In this document: positions 17,321 through 27,542 of the stretch, one piece after another
Numbering within the stretch: position 1 is the stretch's first letter
Layout of the letters: each line of letters starts with the position of its first letter
Assembly (NCBI GenBank): GCA_007859835.1
Contig: SJPJ01000001.1
Coordinates: 7,046,504 to 7,110,503 of the forward strand
Length of the DNA stretch: 64,000 nucleotides
Direction: 5' to 3'
From: Novipirellula herctigrandis
GTDB lineage: Bacteria > Planctomycetota > Planctomycetia > Pirellulales > Pirellulaceae
Notes under the pieces: generated by a model
Told to the model about the DNA's origin: nothing
Databases searched by the model: none
What the model saw: only the letters and a program-made list of their open reading frames with translations
Made by a program: the position numbers and the translations under genes

Positions 17321-20170
17321 TTATTCGTTTGAACTTGCGAACCGGATCAGGTTCAGCAGGATAAGGTCTGCTACGGGGTCCTGACCAAGATGATCCACAA
17401 GCCGCAAAGTCGACAGGACAAATCGCCCCTCTCCCTGTTTTACAACGCCCAAGTCGGTTCCCCACCAGGCAGGATCAGGGCCAAGGTAACTCGGCAGGCC
17501 CCGTTTGGCTGGCCAATGGCCATGGGTTACCGAGCCAACGATGGGCTTGGTGTCCAGTCCAACCAACGTTGTCCTAGCCCAGACGTTTTCATAGGCCTGC
17601 CCCATCAGTCCATTGGAAGGAAGTCCCGCGAAGATCGGATGTTCTTTAACCACATGCCCAACTCCGACCCACAGTCCTTTGACAGGACGTTTTCCTCCGC
17701 GAACAGGTAAGCGGTTATCCCCGCACTCAAGAACGACTACGGAGCCGCCCTTTTCAGCAAACGCCTTTAGTTCGGTTTGTGTTTTTGCAGGTGCCGCACC
17801 AGCAACCAGTACCGGTGTAGAGACTTCGGTTTCGTTACTGAATTCGGAACAGTCGACTCCCTTCTGCCCGAGGAAAAAACGAAGGGCGCCAGCAGAATCA
17901 ACCAAAGCAATCTTTACGGAGGGTACGAGCAGTTGTTTTTTCGTAAACACCTCGAGGCCGACCGAATTCCGAGCAATCATTTTGCCCGAACGATCTACCA
18001 ACCGAACCTTCACCGAATAGCTGCCCGACCAGTCCTGCGTATCAAGCCTGAGTTCCACCAACGGTTCAATGCCCTGCTTCAGGACAACATCCTGTTCTTT
18101 CTCAAAAACGATCGCGTCATCCGTTGCGAGCACTTCAACACGAAGTTGACCTTCCGTTGCCGACAACTCATTGATCCCGTTTAACTGTAGCGTTGCTCCC
18201 TGTTCGGCATAGGCATTTCTAGGCAGTACATTCACAACAATATACTGCTCGGCATTGGCTTCTTTGGTTGCCTCATACAACTCAGGTTTGGAATTCCTGA
18301 ACAGATCCAACAGACCGGCCCCGACGACCCAATCGCCATCGGTCAGGGCATGGACGGCATAGCCGCAAGTGCTGCTATTGGAACGGATGCCTTCGATCAT
18401 CCGTTTATTGCCTTCGCCGTGGATTGTCTGCTGGTCCAGGCAGAAGTCGCGGAGATCGGGATAGACCGCATCCAAGCCGCTCTCCTGTAGCGCCGTGCGG
18501 TAGGTGTCTGCTAATTCGCGATGATAGCGATAAGCCGGCGCCAGCGGATTGCCATCCCGTTCAAAACGCTTGTTGTTGTCTACTAAGTCCGGAAGGCTGC
18601 CATAGCCTATCTCCGAAACATAAGTCAACCGTCCCGGCTTGATAACGCTCCTTGAATCAACGGCAGGTACGTCCAATCCCAGCTCACGAATTTGATCTTC
18701 CGTTTTGGCCAGCGTCAAAAAACCTTCATAGTCTTGCCGGCTCAATGGAGCACCCGGATAGATGTGAACATCGTTGAAAACTACCGGTTGCAGCTGATAA
18801 GGCAGGTAGATATTCGAGCCACCCGCAAATCCGCCTGACTCATCAAGAATGAGACGCGAGGGATCCAGCTCACGGGCCAGCAGTGAAACATCGTGCTTAA
18901 ACCGCCCCAGATCTTCGCGATAGATTTCATTGAAGATTTCCCACTGCACGATACAGGCACGATTGCGGTCGCGCATCATGCCTGAACGGACCTCGTTTTC
19001 AATCCGTTCCCTTAGATGCGGCGTCACGGTCGGCCAGCGTTTCATGCATTCAATCGGAAAGCCGCCGACCACCATCACACCCATCTCATCGCACAGATCA
19101 AGCCAAGCAGGCGGAGGCGGTTTTCGCCAGGGCCGGATCATGTTGAACCCGGCCTCTTTGGCCAACCGAATTTCACGCTTCGCCATTTCAAGGTTGTCCG
19201 GTAATGCCAGCTTGTGAGGGTAGAGCCCCTCGAAAAACGCAGCCTTGATATAGGTTGGTTTCCCGTTCAGCTCGAAGCGATTGTTGCGGATCGTTAGTTC
19301 CCGCATCCCGAAACGAACCTGTTCCTCATCCGATCCGGCAATCTTGACCGCGAGTGTGTAAAGGTTTGGCTCACCCGGCGACCACCGTTTGGCATCAGGA
19401 ATCTTCAGCACCCACTGAGCAAGGTTCTTTCCGGGCTTTAGGTTGATGGTCTCATCATGTTTGGCGACTACCTCGCCTTCATGCGAAATCGAAAGGGCAA
19501 CGTCCTGCATACCGCTCTTCGTGTTCGTATTGTCCAGCCGCAGCTGAACGTGCGCCGTATCGTCTTCGAGCTGCGGAATCACAAACACATCGTCAACCAC
19601 CACTTGGCCGGTGGCGACCAAACGCGCCGACTGCCAGATGCCGCCGGCAATGGCGCCGCGCCAGTGTGGCATGTCGTTCGGACCAACGCCATCGATCACT
19701 TGATCTGTATGAACAATCGGCCCAAGCACTCGGAGGCCGAGAAAATTGTCTCCTTCGAAATTCAATAAATCATCCACGCGGAATTCAAAAGGACCATATC
19801 CGCCTTCGTGCCGGCCGATGCAATGATCGTTCAGCCACACTTCGGCAATGTAGTTCACCGCATCAAACTGAAGCCGGATGGTTTTACCTTTCCAATCCTT
19901 GGAAACTTCAAACGTTTTGCCATAGGTGGCAAGCCCCTCGTAATCCTTTTCAATCTCCTCCCAGCAGCTCGGCACCTGGATCGCTCGTCTTTCCAATCCC
20001 TGGAACACGTCTCTGGTGTGCCACTTCGCTGCCCGACCTTCGTTGCCGGAATCGAACACGATCTGCCACGGGCCATCGAGCGACTGGAGGCGCCGTTCTT
20101 GCGCAACGCCAGACAGAGTGAACGTGAACAGCAGTGCAAATGAAAATAGGATTCTCTTGATGGTATTCAA
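17321..20170 (-). CDS. GH2-family glycoside hydrolase with C-terminal GATase-like domain (paralog 1)
   Basis: A secreted enzyme of 949 residues with signal peptide 1-23. The N-terminal sugar-binding domain has SLDGPWQIVFD, IQVPSCWEE and LQFDAVNYIAEVWLND; an Ig-like domain follows. The TIM barrel has FNMIRPWRKPPPPAWLDLCD, the acid/base candidate Glu415 in WEIFNEIY and the nucleophile candidate Glu520 in YVSEIGYGS. Residues ~740-949 are atypical for GH2: an alpha/beta region (LVPSVKIALVDSAG, PVLVAGAAP, GGSVVVLECG, EHPIFAGLP) resembling a class I glutamine amidotransferase-like fold. Its last ~110 residues recur as the orphan fragment at 3025. Substrate unknown; an exo-beta-glycosidase is likely. 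Confidence 0.85.
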   Translation of the reverse strand: MNTIKRILFSFALLFTFTLSGVAQERRLQSLDGPWQIVFDSGNEGRAAKWHTRDVFQGLERRAIQVPSCWEEIEKDYEGLATYGKTFEVSKDWKGKTIRLQFDAVNYIAEVWLNDHCIGRHEGGYGPFEFRVDDLLNFEGDNFLGLRVLGPIVHTDQVIDGVGPNDMPHWRGAIAGGIWQSARLVATGQVVVDDVFVIPQLEDDTAHVQLRLDNTNTKSGMQDVALSISHEGEVVAKHDETINLKPGKNLAQWVLKIPDAKRWSPGEPNLYTLAVKIAGSDEEQVRFGMRELTIRNNRFELNGKPTYIKAAFFEGLYPHKLALPDNLEMAKREIRLAKEAGFNMIRPWRKPPPPAWLDLCDEMGVMVVGGFPIECMKRWPTVTPHLRERIENEVRSGMMRDRNRACIVQWEIFNEIYREDLGRFKHDVSLLARELDPSRLILDESGGFAGGSNIYLPYQLQPVVFNDVHIYPGAPLSRQDYEGFLTLAKTEDQIRELGLDVPAVDSRSVIKPGRLTYVSEIGYGSLPDLVDNNKRFERDGNPLAPAYRYHRELADTYRTALQESGLDAVYPDLRDFCLDQQTIHGEGNKRMIEGIRSNSSTCGYAVHALTDGDWVVGAGLLDLFRNSKPELYEATKEANAEQYIVVNVLPRNAYAEQGATLQLNGINELSATEGQLRVEVLATDDAIVFEKEQDVVLKQGIEPLVELRLDTQDWSGSYSVKVRLVDRSGKMIARNSVGLEVFTKKQLLVPSVKIALVDSAGALRFFLGQKGVDCSEFSNETEVSTPVLVAGAAPAKTQTELKAFAEKGGSVVVLECGDNRLPVRGGKRPVKGLWVGVGHVVKEHPIFAGLPSNGLMGQAYENVWARTTLVGLDTKPIVGSVTHGHWPAKRGLPSYLGPDPAWWGTDLGVVKQGEGRFVLSTLRLVDHLGQDPVADLILLNLIRFASSNE

Positions 20171-20250
20171 GCCTAGGTTAGCTCGTCGATATTTTTGAGT
20201 TGACTTTGCGCCTGGCTACGCCGTCGAGACGCTCTTCAATAGACTCGTTT

Positions 20251-23187
20251 TCAGTTATCCGCAGTGAATTCGATGAGATTGAACAGGAGCTTGTCAGCTA
20301 CCGGCTCGCTACCAAGGTTTTCAACGATTCGCAGTTGCGAAATGATCACTCGGCCTTCGCCGTGAGGCACTATCGCGAGGTCCGAACCCCACCACGATTC
20401 GCCGGGGCCGGAATAGTGCAATTTGTGGTTCTCGGAAAACCACTTGAATCCGATCGAGGCGACAATCGGTTCGACTTCCATATCACGCAAGGACTGTGCG
20501 GCCCACACGTTTTCGTAAATGTCGCGCATCATACCGCCCGAGGGCAGACCCTTGAAAATCGGATGCTCGCGAACCAAATGCGGAATGCAGGACCAGAGAC
20601 CTTGGGCCGCCTGGACTCGCGCTGCAACGGGTACGGTCGATGATTGGACCTGATTCGAATCGCCTCGTTTGTAAAACTTTCCAACCCCTTGGACGTAGAC
20701 TGCCGTCCCGCCGGCTCTAATGAAACGCATCAGGTCGGCGAAGCGTTGTTGCTCAGCCGACGTTCCGGCTGCAACGCGGGTTACGAACACGGGAATCGAT
20801 CGTGGCGTCGAGGCATCGAATTCCATCGCGTCGACGCCCTGGAGCCTCAGCCAACGAGTCAAGCGTCCATCCAAATCCAATACGGCGATCTGTTCTTTGG
20901 GAATCGCCAAGTCCTGCTCGGCGAACACGTCGAAGGCGCCGGAGTTCTCCGTTACAATCGATCCGTCCTCTGCCGACAACGTCGCCGTGATCGTGTAACC
21001 GCCGCGCAAGCTCTGAGTATCAAGCTGCTCGGTGAAGAGCGTCGAGACGCCCTCGTTCCAATGCGTTCTTGTCTCGTTACTGAAGACTGTTTCGCCGGAC
21101 TTCGACGTCATTTGAACGGTCAAAATACCGTTCAGCGACGCCTGTTCATTGACGCCGACCACTTGCAGCTCGCTCCCTCGCGACGCGTAAACATTGCGAG
21201 GCGACATGCGAATCACCAGGATTCGCGGTTGGTTGGCCGCCTTCGTGGCTTCGTATGCGTGAGATTTGGGACGCCGCCAAAGATCGATGAGTCCGGCGCC
21301 CATAATCCAATCGCCGGCGGAGAGAGCGTGAATGCAGTAACCGCTCACGAGCGGATTCGAGCGCACGGCTTCGATCATCCGCTTGTTGGCCCCTCCGTGA
21401 ATTGACTGCTGGTCGAGGCAGAATTGTTCAAGGTTCGGATAGAATTCACCGAAACCGCTCTCTTCGAGCACGCGTCGCTGACCTTCCGCCAAACGATGAT
21501 GGTAACGGTACGCAGGCGTCAGCGGATTGCCTTCCTGGCGGAAACGCTCGTTGTTGTCGACCAGATTCGGCAGGCTTCCGTAGCCGAGTTCGGAAACAAA
21601 GGACATCAGACCGGGAACGACGTTCCTTCCGGGAGTCCTCGCATTTATGCCTCGGGCCTCCTTCTGCTCCTTGGTCAAACCGATGGAGAGAAAACCGTCG
21701 TGTAGCCGCTTGTTAATGAACGGGCCGGGGTAGTTGTGTATATCGTTGAAACGAATCGGTTCATGCTCGTTTGGCAGATACATCCGAGCTCCGTACGCCC
21801 AACCGCCCGATTCATCCAAAATCAGTCGAGTCGGATCCAATTCCCGAGTCAGCAAAGCCATGGGACGCATCATCTGCTTGAGGATCGGCCGATGGAGTTC
21901 ATTAAACAGTTCCCACTGCACCACGCACGCCCGATTGCGGTCACGAAGCACGGCTTCCCGGACCTCCCTCTCGACGCGGGCCGGTAAATAAGGCGTCGAC
22001 AGCGGCAACCGCATGCATTCGAGCGCCGGGCTGCCAACGACCAGCACGCCCAACTCATCCGCCAAGTCCAGCCACATCGGCGCTGGGGGGCGGCGCCACG
22101 GGCGGATCATGTTGAAGCCCGCCTCCTTGGCCAACTGAATCTCTCGGATCGCCATCTCGCGGCTGTCGGGATAGGCGATTCCATTCGGGTAGAGGCCCTC
22201 GAAGAACGTCGCTTTCAGGTAGATCGGCTCCCCGTTCAAGTAGAACTGTTTGTCGCGGATCGTGAACTCGCGCATACCGAATCGTGAAGTCCATTGGTCT
22301 GATCCCTCAAGCTCGACGTCGGCTTGGTACAAGTGAGGATCGTCGGGAGACCAGTAGCGTGCGCCGGGGACTTGGATCGTTTCGGTATGCATGCTCACGC
22401 CGGGCCGCAGGATAACTTCCCGAACGGACGTGCCCACGATATGATCGGGATCATTCGCCGACCGAATCGTTGTGACCAATTGGACGGACTTGCTTCCCGA
22501 GCCGGTGTTCTGCAATTCCAAATGAAACGTCGCGGTGTCGTTCTCGATTTTCGGAACGATGAAGACATCTTTGACCAGGGCCTCTTCGGTTGCGATCAAT
22601 TGGACGGACTGCCATACTCCGCCAGTGATTCCTCCTCGCCATTGAGGTGTTTCCAACGGTCCCACGCCATCAATGTTCTTGTTCTGGAGGATGATGGGGC
22701 CGACGACTCGCAGAATCAGCGTGTTTTGTTTGCCTGGCTTGAGAAGGCTGTCGACGCGAAACTCGAAAGGCGTGAATCCGCCTTCGTGAAAACCAACGAC
22801 TTCGCCGTTCAACCAGACTTCGGTCAGGTAGTTCACGGCATCGAACCGCAGTCGTACCGTCTTGCCGGCCCAACTCGAGGGAACTTCAAACTTCCGTCGA
22901 TAGAAGGCGACGCCTTCATAATCTTGCTCGATGAGTTCCCAGCAACTCGGCACGTGAATCGGGCGAGTGTTTGAGCGTTGGGAGAAGATATCGTCGTGAT
23001 GCCAATTCGCTTCTCGGCCTTCGTTCTCGGAGTCAAAGACGATCTCCCAGGTCCCATCAAGCGACAGCAATTCTCGTGATTCGGCATGAACCTCACTGAA
23101 AAATGACAAGACTGCAACGGCGGTCGTCGCTATGAACAAAGCGATCCTGCGGTTGATCGGCAAAGATATTCTCATTTCTTGGGGCAT
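20251..23187 (-). CDS. GH2-family glycoside hydrolase with GATase-like C terminus (paralog 2)
   Basis: The start has AGAGGA 5 nt upstream. The protein (978 residues) parallels its two neighbours along the whole length: SLDGTWEIVFDSENEGREA, VPSCWELIEQDYEGVAFYRR, GFNMIRPWRRPP, VQWELFNELHR (acid/base) and SFVSELGYGS (nucleophile). It has the same C-terminal alpha/beta domain ending in SWWGSDLAIVPHGEGRVIIS. The signal peptide covers roughly residues 5-35. The gap to paralog 1 is 80 bp. Tandem paralogs usually divide related linkages or chain lengths between them; that is inference here. Confidence 0.85.
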   Translation of the reverse strand: MPQEMRISLPINRRIALFIATTAVAVLSFFSEVHAESRELLSLDGTWEIVFDSENEGREANWHHDDIFSQRSNTRPIHVPSCWELIEQDYEGVAFYRRKFEVPSSWAGKTVRLRFDAVNYLTEVWLNGEVVGFHEGGFTPFEFRVDSLLKPGKQNTLILRVVGPIILQNKNIDGVGPLETPQWRGGITGGVWQSVQLIATEEALVKDVFIVPKIENDTATFHLELQNTGSGSKSVQLVTTIRSANDPDHIVGTSVREVILRPGVSMHTETIQVPGARYWSPDDPHLYQADVELEGSDQWTSRFGMREFTIRDKQFYLNGEPIYLKATFFEGLYPNGIAYPDSREMAIREIQLAKEAGFNMIRPWRRPPAPMWLDLADELGVLVVGSPALECMRLPLSTPYLPARVEREVREAVLRDRNRACVVQWELFNELHRPILKQMMRPMALLTRELDPTRLILDESGGWAYGARMYLPNEHEPIRFNDIHNYPGPFINKRLHDGFLSIGLTKEQKEARGINARTPGRNVVPGLMSFVSELGYGSLPNLVDNNERFRQEGNPLTPAYRYHHRLAEGQRRVLEESGFGEFYPNLEQFCLDQQSIHGGANKRMIEAVRSNPLVSGYCIHALSAGDWIMGAGLIDLWRRPKSHAYEATKAANQPRILVIRMSPRNVYASRGSELQVVGVNEQASLNGILTVQMTSKSGETVFSNETRTHWNEGVSTLFTEQLDTQSLRGGYTITATLSAEDGSIVTENSGAFDVFAEQDLAIPKEQIAVLDLDGRLTRWLRLQGVDAMEFDASTPRSIPVFVTRVAAGTSAEQQRFADLMRFIRAGGTAVYVQGVGKFYKRGDSNQVQSSTVPVAARVQAAQGLWSCIPHLVREHPIFKGLPSGGMMRDIYENVWAAQSLRDMEVEPIVASIGFKWFSENHKLHYSGPGESWWGSDLAIVPHGEGRVIISQLRIVENLGSEPVADKLLFNLIEFTADN

Positions 23188-23317
23188 GATTTCCTCTTTT
23201 CTAGTTCGACTTGTCGGCGACCGCGTCGTGCGGACGAACTTGTGTTTTGGGAAGCTTGGCTACAGGAGTTGTTCTTTGAAGAAGGCCTACCGGGCGACCG
23301 CCTTGGCGGGGACTGGG

Positions 23318-23400
23318 TCAAATCAGTGTCGGATAGAGATCGATGAGAGAAACAGGCTGTTTGTTACTTTCAACTCCCGCGTCTGTTGCAGACGCAGATT
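23318..23400 (-). pseudogene. sulfatase fragment
   Basis: A short stretch reads KQPVSLIDLYPTLI then stop, which matches HPVSLIDLYPTLV of the sulfatase at 4268-6082, a conserved element of the iduronate-2-sulfatase-like group. Nothing else of a sulfatase remains here. It is too short to be functional and is best read as debris in the 260-bp gap between paralog 2 and the Dabb gene. Confidence 0.45.
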
Positions 23401-23450
23401 TCCCAGTGACGTCAGCCGGCACATGATTTCCCCGAACGTGACTACTGTTT

Positions 23451-23756
23451 TCATGTCTGGTAGTCCACAATCTCTTCAGCCTCGGTAACGGATTGAATGT
23501 ACGCGACCACCGCATCGTGCTCAGGATAGACGCAGTAACGTTTGAAAGATTCTTCATCGGGAAAGGTCGAGATCAAGCTCACGTCGAAGAAAGACGCGCC
23601 ATAGGCCCCGATATTTACGCCGATCTCATACTCCTCAATCTCCGAGATGATGCTCGGCAGGGTCTCCAAACGACTCTTCACCTCGGTCGCGAGTTCTGAT
23701 TTTGAAGCTCCTTCGACCGTATTCTTCAATTTCCAAAGGACCACATGCTTATACAT
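23451..23756 (-). CDS. Dabb (stress-responsive A/B barrel) domain protein
   Basis: A complete small protein of 101 residues, MYKHVVLWKLKNTVEG onward, with the Dabb pattern: an initial HVVLWKLK strand, a helix with LETLPSI, then IGVN, DVSLISTFPDEESFKRYCVYPEH and a final helix. Dabb proteins are dimeric ferredoxin-like barrels of varied function. AGGAG lies 6 nt before the chosen ATG at 23756. It stands alone between GH2 genes and its role there is unknown. Confidence 0.85.
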   Translation of the reverse strand: MYKHVVLWKLKNTVEGASKSELATEVKSRLETLPSIISEIEEYEIGVNIGAYGASFFDVSLISTFPDEESFKRYCVYPEHDAVVAYIQSVTEAEEIVDYQT

Positions 23757-24030
23757 CACTGACTCCTGTATCGGTTAGTTGTTTGACTTCCACCGCGCCA
23801 GCGGCAAGTTGTTCCCAGTCTACGTTTTCCACAAGGTCTTTGCTCCACGTCACGCAGCTGTCCGAGCTTCTCCCACATGGTGACAATGGCTTCCTGGATC
23901 GCGTCGTCGACACCATTCCATTCAGAAAGAAGCGACCGGCAAAGGCGCGCAGGGCGTGCTCATTCTTGACGAAGAGCCGCATAAACTCGCCTTCGGAAAG
24001 CTGCCGGGAGTGATGGCTGAAGTTCGACAT
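23749..24030 (-). pseudogene. truncated ECF sigma factor
   Basis: MSNFSHHSRQLSEGEFMRLFVKNEHALRAFAGRFF resembles the opening of planctomycete/verrucomicrobial ECF sigma factors (region 2.1). After a shift the next frame gives NGVDDAIQEAIVTMWEKLGQL, which is region 2.2 (the core-binding DAIQE helix). The reading frame is broken at this point and no region 4 follows, so promoter -35 recognition is lost. Such sigma factors often control adjacent glycan-use genes; a lost regulator of the GH2 block is possible but unproven. Confidence 0.6.
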
Positions 24031-24180
24031 ACACCTACCTATTCGCGTCACCGCGCTAACCTGCCGGATTTTTTGTCTATTAGTATGTGAATGCGATGGA
24101 GACCGCACTCGACTCGTGCCCTCTAAGTTCCTGCCGGATCGAGAATTCTGGCATCTGAGGCACTCTTCATCAGGGGCCTC

Positions 24181-27165
24181 TCAGAGACTGATCATGTTGT
24201 AGAGCAGCTTGTCCGCAACCGGGTCCTTGCCCAGGTTCTCCAGGATCCTGAGGGTCGAGTAGAGAATCTTGCCGTCGCCCTCAGTCACGAGTAGCACGTT
24301 GGCTGCCCAAAGCACATCGCCGATGCCGTTGTAATGCCGTAGCGAACTATCCATGTTCTTCTGTTGGTCGTACGTAATGACGCCGCTGATGTATTGGCCT
24401 CTGTCAGGGCGACAGATCGATTCGCTTGCGCAAACGTTTTCGTAGACGCCACTCATCAGCACGTTTGTCGGCAGACCGTCGAACACGGGATGATCGGTCA
24501 CAATATGATTTCGGGAAGTATAGTTCCCTTGCGTTGTGTACAGTTTCCCGCTCAGCGGGAGTTGGTCCACGTCACTGTCGGCCAATACTCGTGGTACGAC
24601 CCAACTCCAACTGCCGTCGTCATCTTTCGGCTTTGGCTCGGGATTGGGAGCACCCCAAGTGAGGCTTGGCCCCGCGACATCAAGGCATATCGCGTATCCA
24701 CCGCGCCTAACAAACTCTTTGACCTCACCAACGGTCTTTCGGAAGTCGGGAGTCGCCTTGGTGATCGCTCCGATAACCACTGGGCATGACAGGTCCATTT
24801 CCGTAGAGAAAGGAATTGTTTCGATACCGTTTCTCTTTAGATGAGAACTCACCGTATTGCCGATTTCGACGACGCTAACCTGTCCTGTCGGCGTGCCGAT
24901 CCGTTCTCTCGTAAAGACATCAAATGCCCGTTCGTTGCTGGTGATCAGCCGGCCAGACGGATCCTTGACATCGACTCGAACACGGTAGCTACCGCTCATC
25001 GAGTCAGTCTTGAGCAGATCTGTGTAGAGGTCCGAGATCCCGCAGGGGAATTCCTTTGTGAGCGTCTCGGTGAAGACCGTGTCGCCATCGAGTGATTCAA
25101 CGCGGACGGCCACTACCGCTTGGGTGGACTGCAGTTCGTTGATTCCCGTAACCGAAACCTTGGCTTGTTGTCCCGCATACAGATTCCGTGGCAGGACACG
25201 AACGGAAACGATTTGTTGCTGGTTGGCCTGCTTGGTCATCTCGTAGGCCAAGGTCTTGGGGTAGCGCCACAGATCGAGAATCGCCGCTCCTAGAATCCAA
25301 TCGCCGTCGGTCAGGGCGTGAATACAGTAACCGCTGATCTCGCGATTCGCTCGCGTGGCTTCGATCATGCGTTTGTTGGCGATGCCGTGTATTCGTTGCT
25401 CTTCCATGCAGTAAGCTTGCAGGTCGGGGAATGCCTTGTCGAATCCAGTGCGTTGGAAGGCGTGATTGAGCTGTTTCTCCAAGTTCGTGGTCGTCACCGT
25501 CGCTGGCAGGATTGGGTTTCCACGCTCCCGAAACATCGCGTTGTTTCCCACGATGTCGGGCCAACTGGCGTAGCCGAGTTCCGACAGATAAGACATCAGA
25601 TTCGGTTGTACGTTCTTGCCAGGTATTTCCAGGCCCGCTAAGCCCATGGCTTTCTGCTCTTCCTCGGTCTTGCCGATCAGCAGGAGACGGTCGTACTGCG
25701 TCTGATTGACCTGTCCCCCTGGGTAGAAGTGGACATCGTTAAACTTCATCGGCTCCGATTCGTAAGGTAGATACATGTTCGCACCTTGGGCCCATCCGCC
25801 TGATTCATCGAGGATCAGCCGCGTCGGATCGAGTTGCCGCGCCAACATCGCCATCGGACGCAAGAGCTGCATCAGCACAGGCCGCTTGATTTCGTTGAAC
25901 AGCTCCCATTGCACCACGCACGCGCGATTCCGGTCGCGCAGAATGCTTTGGCGAACTTCGTTGGCCACCCATCCCGGTAGCCGCGCCGATTCAACCGGAA
26001 AATCCATGCACTCGATCGCCAGCGAGCCAACGGTCAGTACGCCCATCTCGTCGGCCAGATCAAGCCACATCGGCGGTGGTGGTTTCCGCCAGGGGCGAAT
26101 CATGTTGAAACCTGCATCCTTCGCCAACTGGATCTCTCGCACCGCCATCTCACGGCTGTCCGGATAGGCCACACCGTTCGGGTACAGACCCTCGAAGAAC
26201 GTCGCTTTCAGGTAGAGCGGCTCCCCGTTCAGATAGAACTTTTTGTCGCGGATGGTAAACTCGCGCATCCCGAATCGCGTCGTCCAATTGTCCGAGACCG
26301 CATCGCCTGACACCACGCTGACTTCGACCCGGTACAGATGTGGGTTGTCCGGCGACCAATACTTCGCGTCCGGGATATTCAGCTTCCAACTCTCTTGAGT
26401 CACGCCGGGTATCAGCGTTATCGACTTCCGCTGACTCACAACGGAATCCGCCTCCTTACCGGAAAGGACTCGGATCTCAACCTCCACAGTTTCAGCCTTC
26501 TCACGGGCGTGTTGGAGTGTGAGGTGAAAGGTCGCTGTATCGTCGGCGATCTTCGGCTCGATGAACACATCTTCGACATAGGAATCTCCGGTCGCGATCA
26601 GCCGAACTGGCTGCCAGATCCCGCCCGTGATGGCACCTCGCCACTGCGGCGTCTCCATCTTGCCGATCCCCTCGATCGTCTTGTCCGTCATCAGAATCGG
26701 CCCGGCCACGCGCACGGTCAGGGTGTTCTCCTCACCCGGTTTGAGCATCTGCTGCACCTGAAATGTAAACGGCGTGAACCCACCTTCGTGAAAGCCGACC
26801 GCTTGGTCGTTCAGCCACACCTCGCTGATGAAATTCACCGCATCAAACTGCAAGCGAACTACCTTCCCATCCCACTCCTTCGGAACGGTGAACTTGCGTC
26901 TGTAATAGGCCACTCCCTCGTAGTCTTTCTCAAACTCCTCCCAACAGCTCGGTACGCGAATCTCCTGTTTCTCAGCCAATGATGAAAACACGCCATCCAA
27001 GTGCCAATCCGCAGCCCGACCTTCGTTGTCCGCATCAAAGACGATGTCCCACGTTCCGTCCAACGATACCGGTTGCCTTGCGGCTGCGGTTCGTTCCGCC
27101 AGAGCAGAGTGACTAACAAGGCTGCACACTAATGCCAATGAGGTGGAATATCGGAGAAAGATCAT
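24181..27165 (-). CDS. GH2-family glycoside hydrolase with GATase-like C terminus (paralog 3)
   Basis: The largest of the three paralogs at 994 residues, with signal peptide 1-23. Conserved blocks include SLDGTWDIVFDADNEGRAA, VPSCWEEFEKDYEGVAYYRR, GFNMIRPWRKPPPPMWLDLAD, VQWELFNEIKR (acid/base Glu) and SYLSELGYAS (nucleophile Glu). The C-terminal domain contains PVVIGAITKA, GGYAICLDVAG and HPVFDGLPTNVLMSGVYENV. The ribosome binding site is weak. It is closer to paralog 2 than to paralog 1 in the barrel. No sulfatase or transporter directly adjoins it. Confidence 0.85.
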   Translation of the reverse strand: MIFLRYSTSLALVCSLVSHSALAERTAAARQPVSLDGTWDIVFDADNEGRAADWHLDGVFSSLAEKQEIRVPSCWEEFEKDYEGVAYYRRKFTVPKEWDGKVVRLQFDAVNFISEVWLNDQAVGFHEGGFTPFTFQVQQMLKPGEENTLTVRVAGPILMTDKTIEGIGKMETPQWRGAITGGIWQPVRLIATGDSYVEDVFIEPKIADDTATFHLTLQHAREKAETVEVEIRVLSGKEADSVVSQRKSITLIPGVTQESWKLNIPDAKYWSPDNPHLYRVEVSVVSGDAVSDNWTTRFGMREFTIRDKKFYLNGEPLYLKATFFEGLYPNGVAYPDSREMAVREIQLAKDAGFNMIRPWRKPPPPMWLDLADEMGVLTVGSLAIECMDFPVESARLPGWVANEVRQSILRDRNRACVVQWELFNEIKRPVLMQLLRPMAMLARQLDPTRLILDESGGWAQGANMYLPYESEPMKFNDVHFYPGGQVNQTQYDRLLLIGKTEEEQKAMGLAGLEIPGKNVQPNLMSYLSELGYASWPDIVGNNAMFRERGNPILPATVTTTNLEKQLNHAFQRTGFDKAFPDLQAYCMEEQRIHGIANKRMIEATRANREISGYCIHALTDGDWILGAAILDLWRYPKTLAYEMTKQANQQQIVSVRVLPRNLYAGQQAKVSVTGINELQSTQAVVAVRVESLDGDTVFTETLTKEFPCGISDLYTDLLKTDSMSGSYRVRVDVKDPSGRLITSNERAFDVFTRERIGTPTGQVSVVEIGNTVSSHLKRNGIETIPFSTEMDLSCPVVIGAITKATPDFRKTVGEVKEFVRRGGYAICLDVAGPSLTWGAPNPEPKPKDDDGSWSWVVPRVLADSDVDQLPLSGKLYTTQGNYTSRNHIVTDHPVFDGLPTNVLMSGVYENVCASESICRPDRGQYISGVITYDQQKNMDSSLRHYNGIGDVLWAANVLLVTEGDGKILYSTLRILENLGKDPVADKLLYNMISL

Positions 27166-27355
27166 GGTGCGCGCTCCTGCTCACTGCGATCGGTGGGGGC
27201 TTGGCTAGGTGGGACTTCAGCTTAAGCTGTTTTGCAATACTACAATAACACAAGTGCGAGGTCCATGCACCGGGCCGATTTGGCAGGGCGAATCAGTTTT
27301 TGAATCTGGATAAGAGTTTTAGTAGATCGGTTGGCTTGGTGGCGAAGGTTCGAAG

Positions 27356-27409
27356 AGAAGAAAAGGGGAACGGAGAAGAAAAGGGGAACGGAGAAGAAAA
27401 GGGGAACGG
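27356..27409. repeat. 18-bp tandem repeat (3 copies)
   Basis: The unit agaagaaaaggggaacgg is repeated three times exactly and followed by a run of seven T. Short frames cross it on both strands but none looks like a real protein. It lies upstream of the GH2 paralog 3 promoter region and belongs to the same class of short tandem duplications seen elsewhere in the window. Confidence 0.9.
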
Positions 27410-27542
27410 AGTTTTTTTCTGAGATGACGACAAAGCGAAAAGAAAAGCGGAACGCGAAGCGCGTAGAAAGGCTCGCGAAGAAGCCAAATCAAACAATCAG
27501 AAACACGCGGTTCTTGGTGATTGGCTTTCGCCTGGAGACGTC

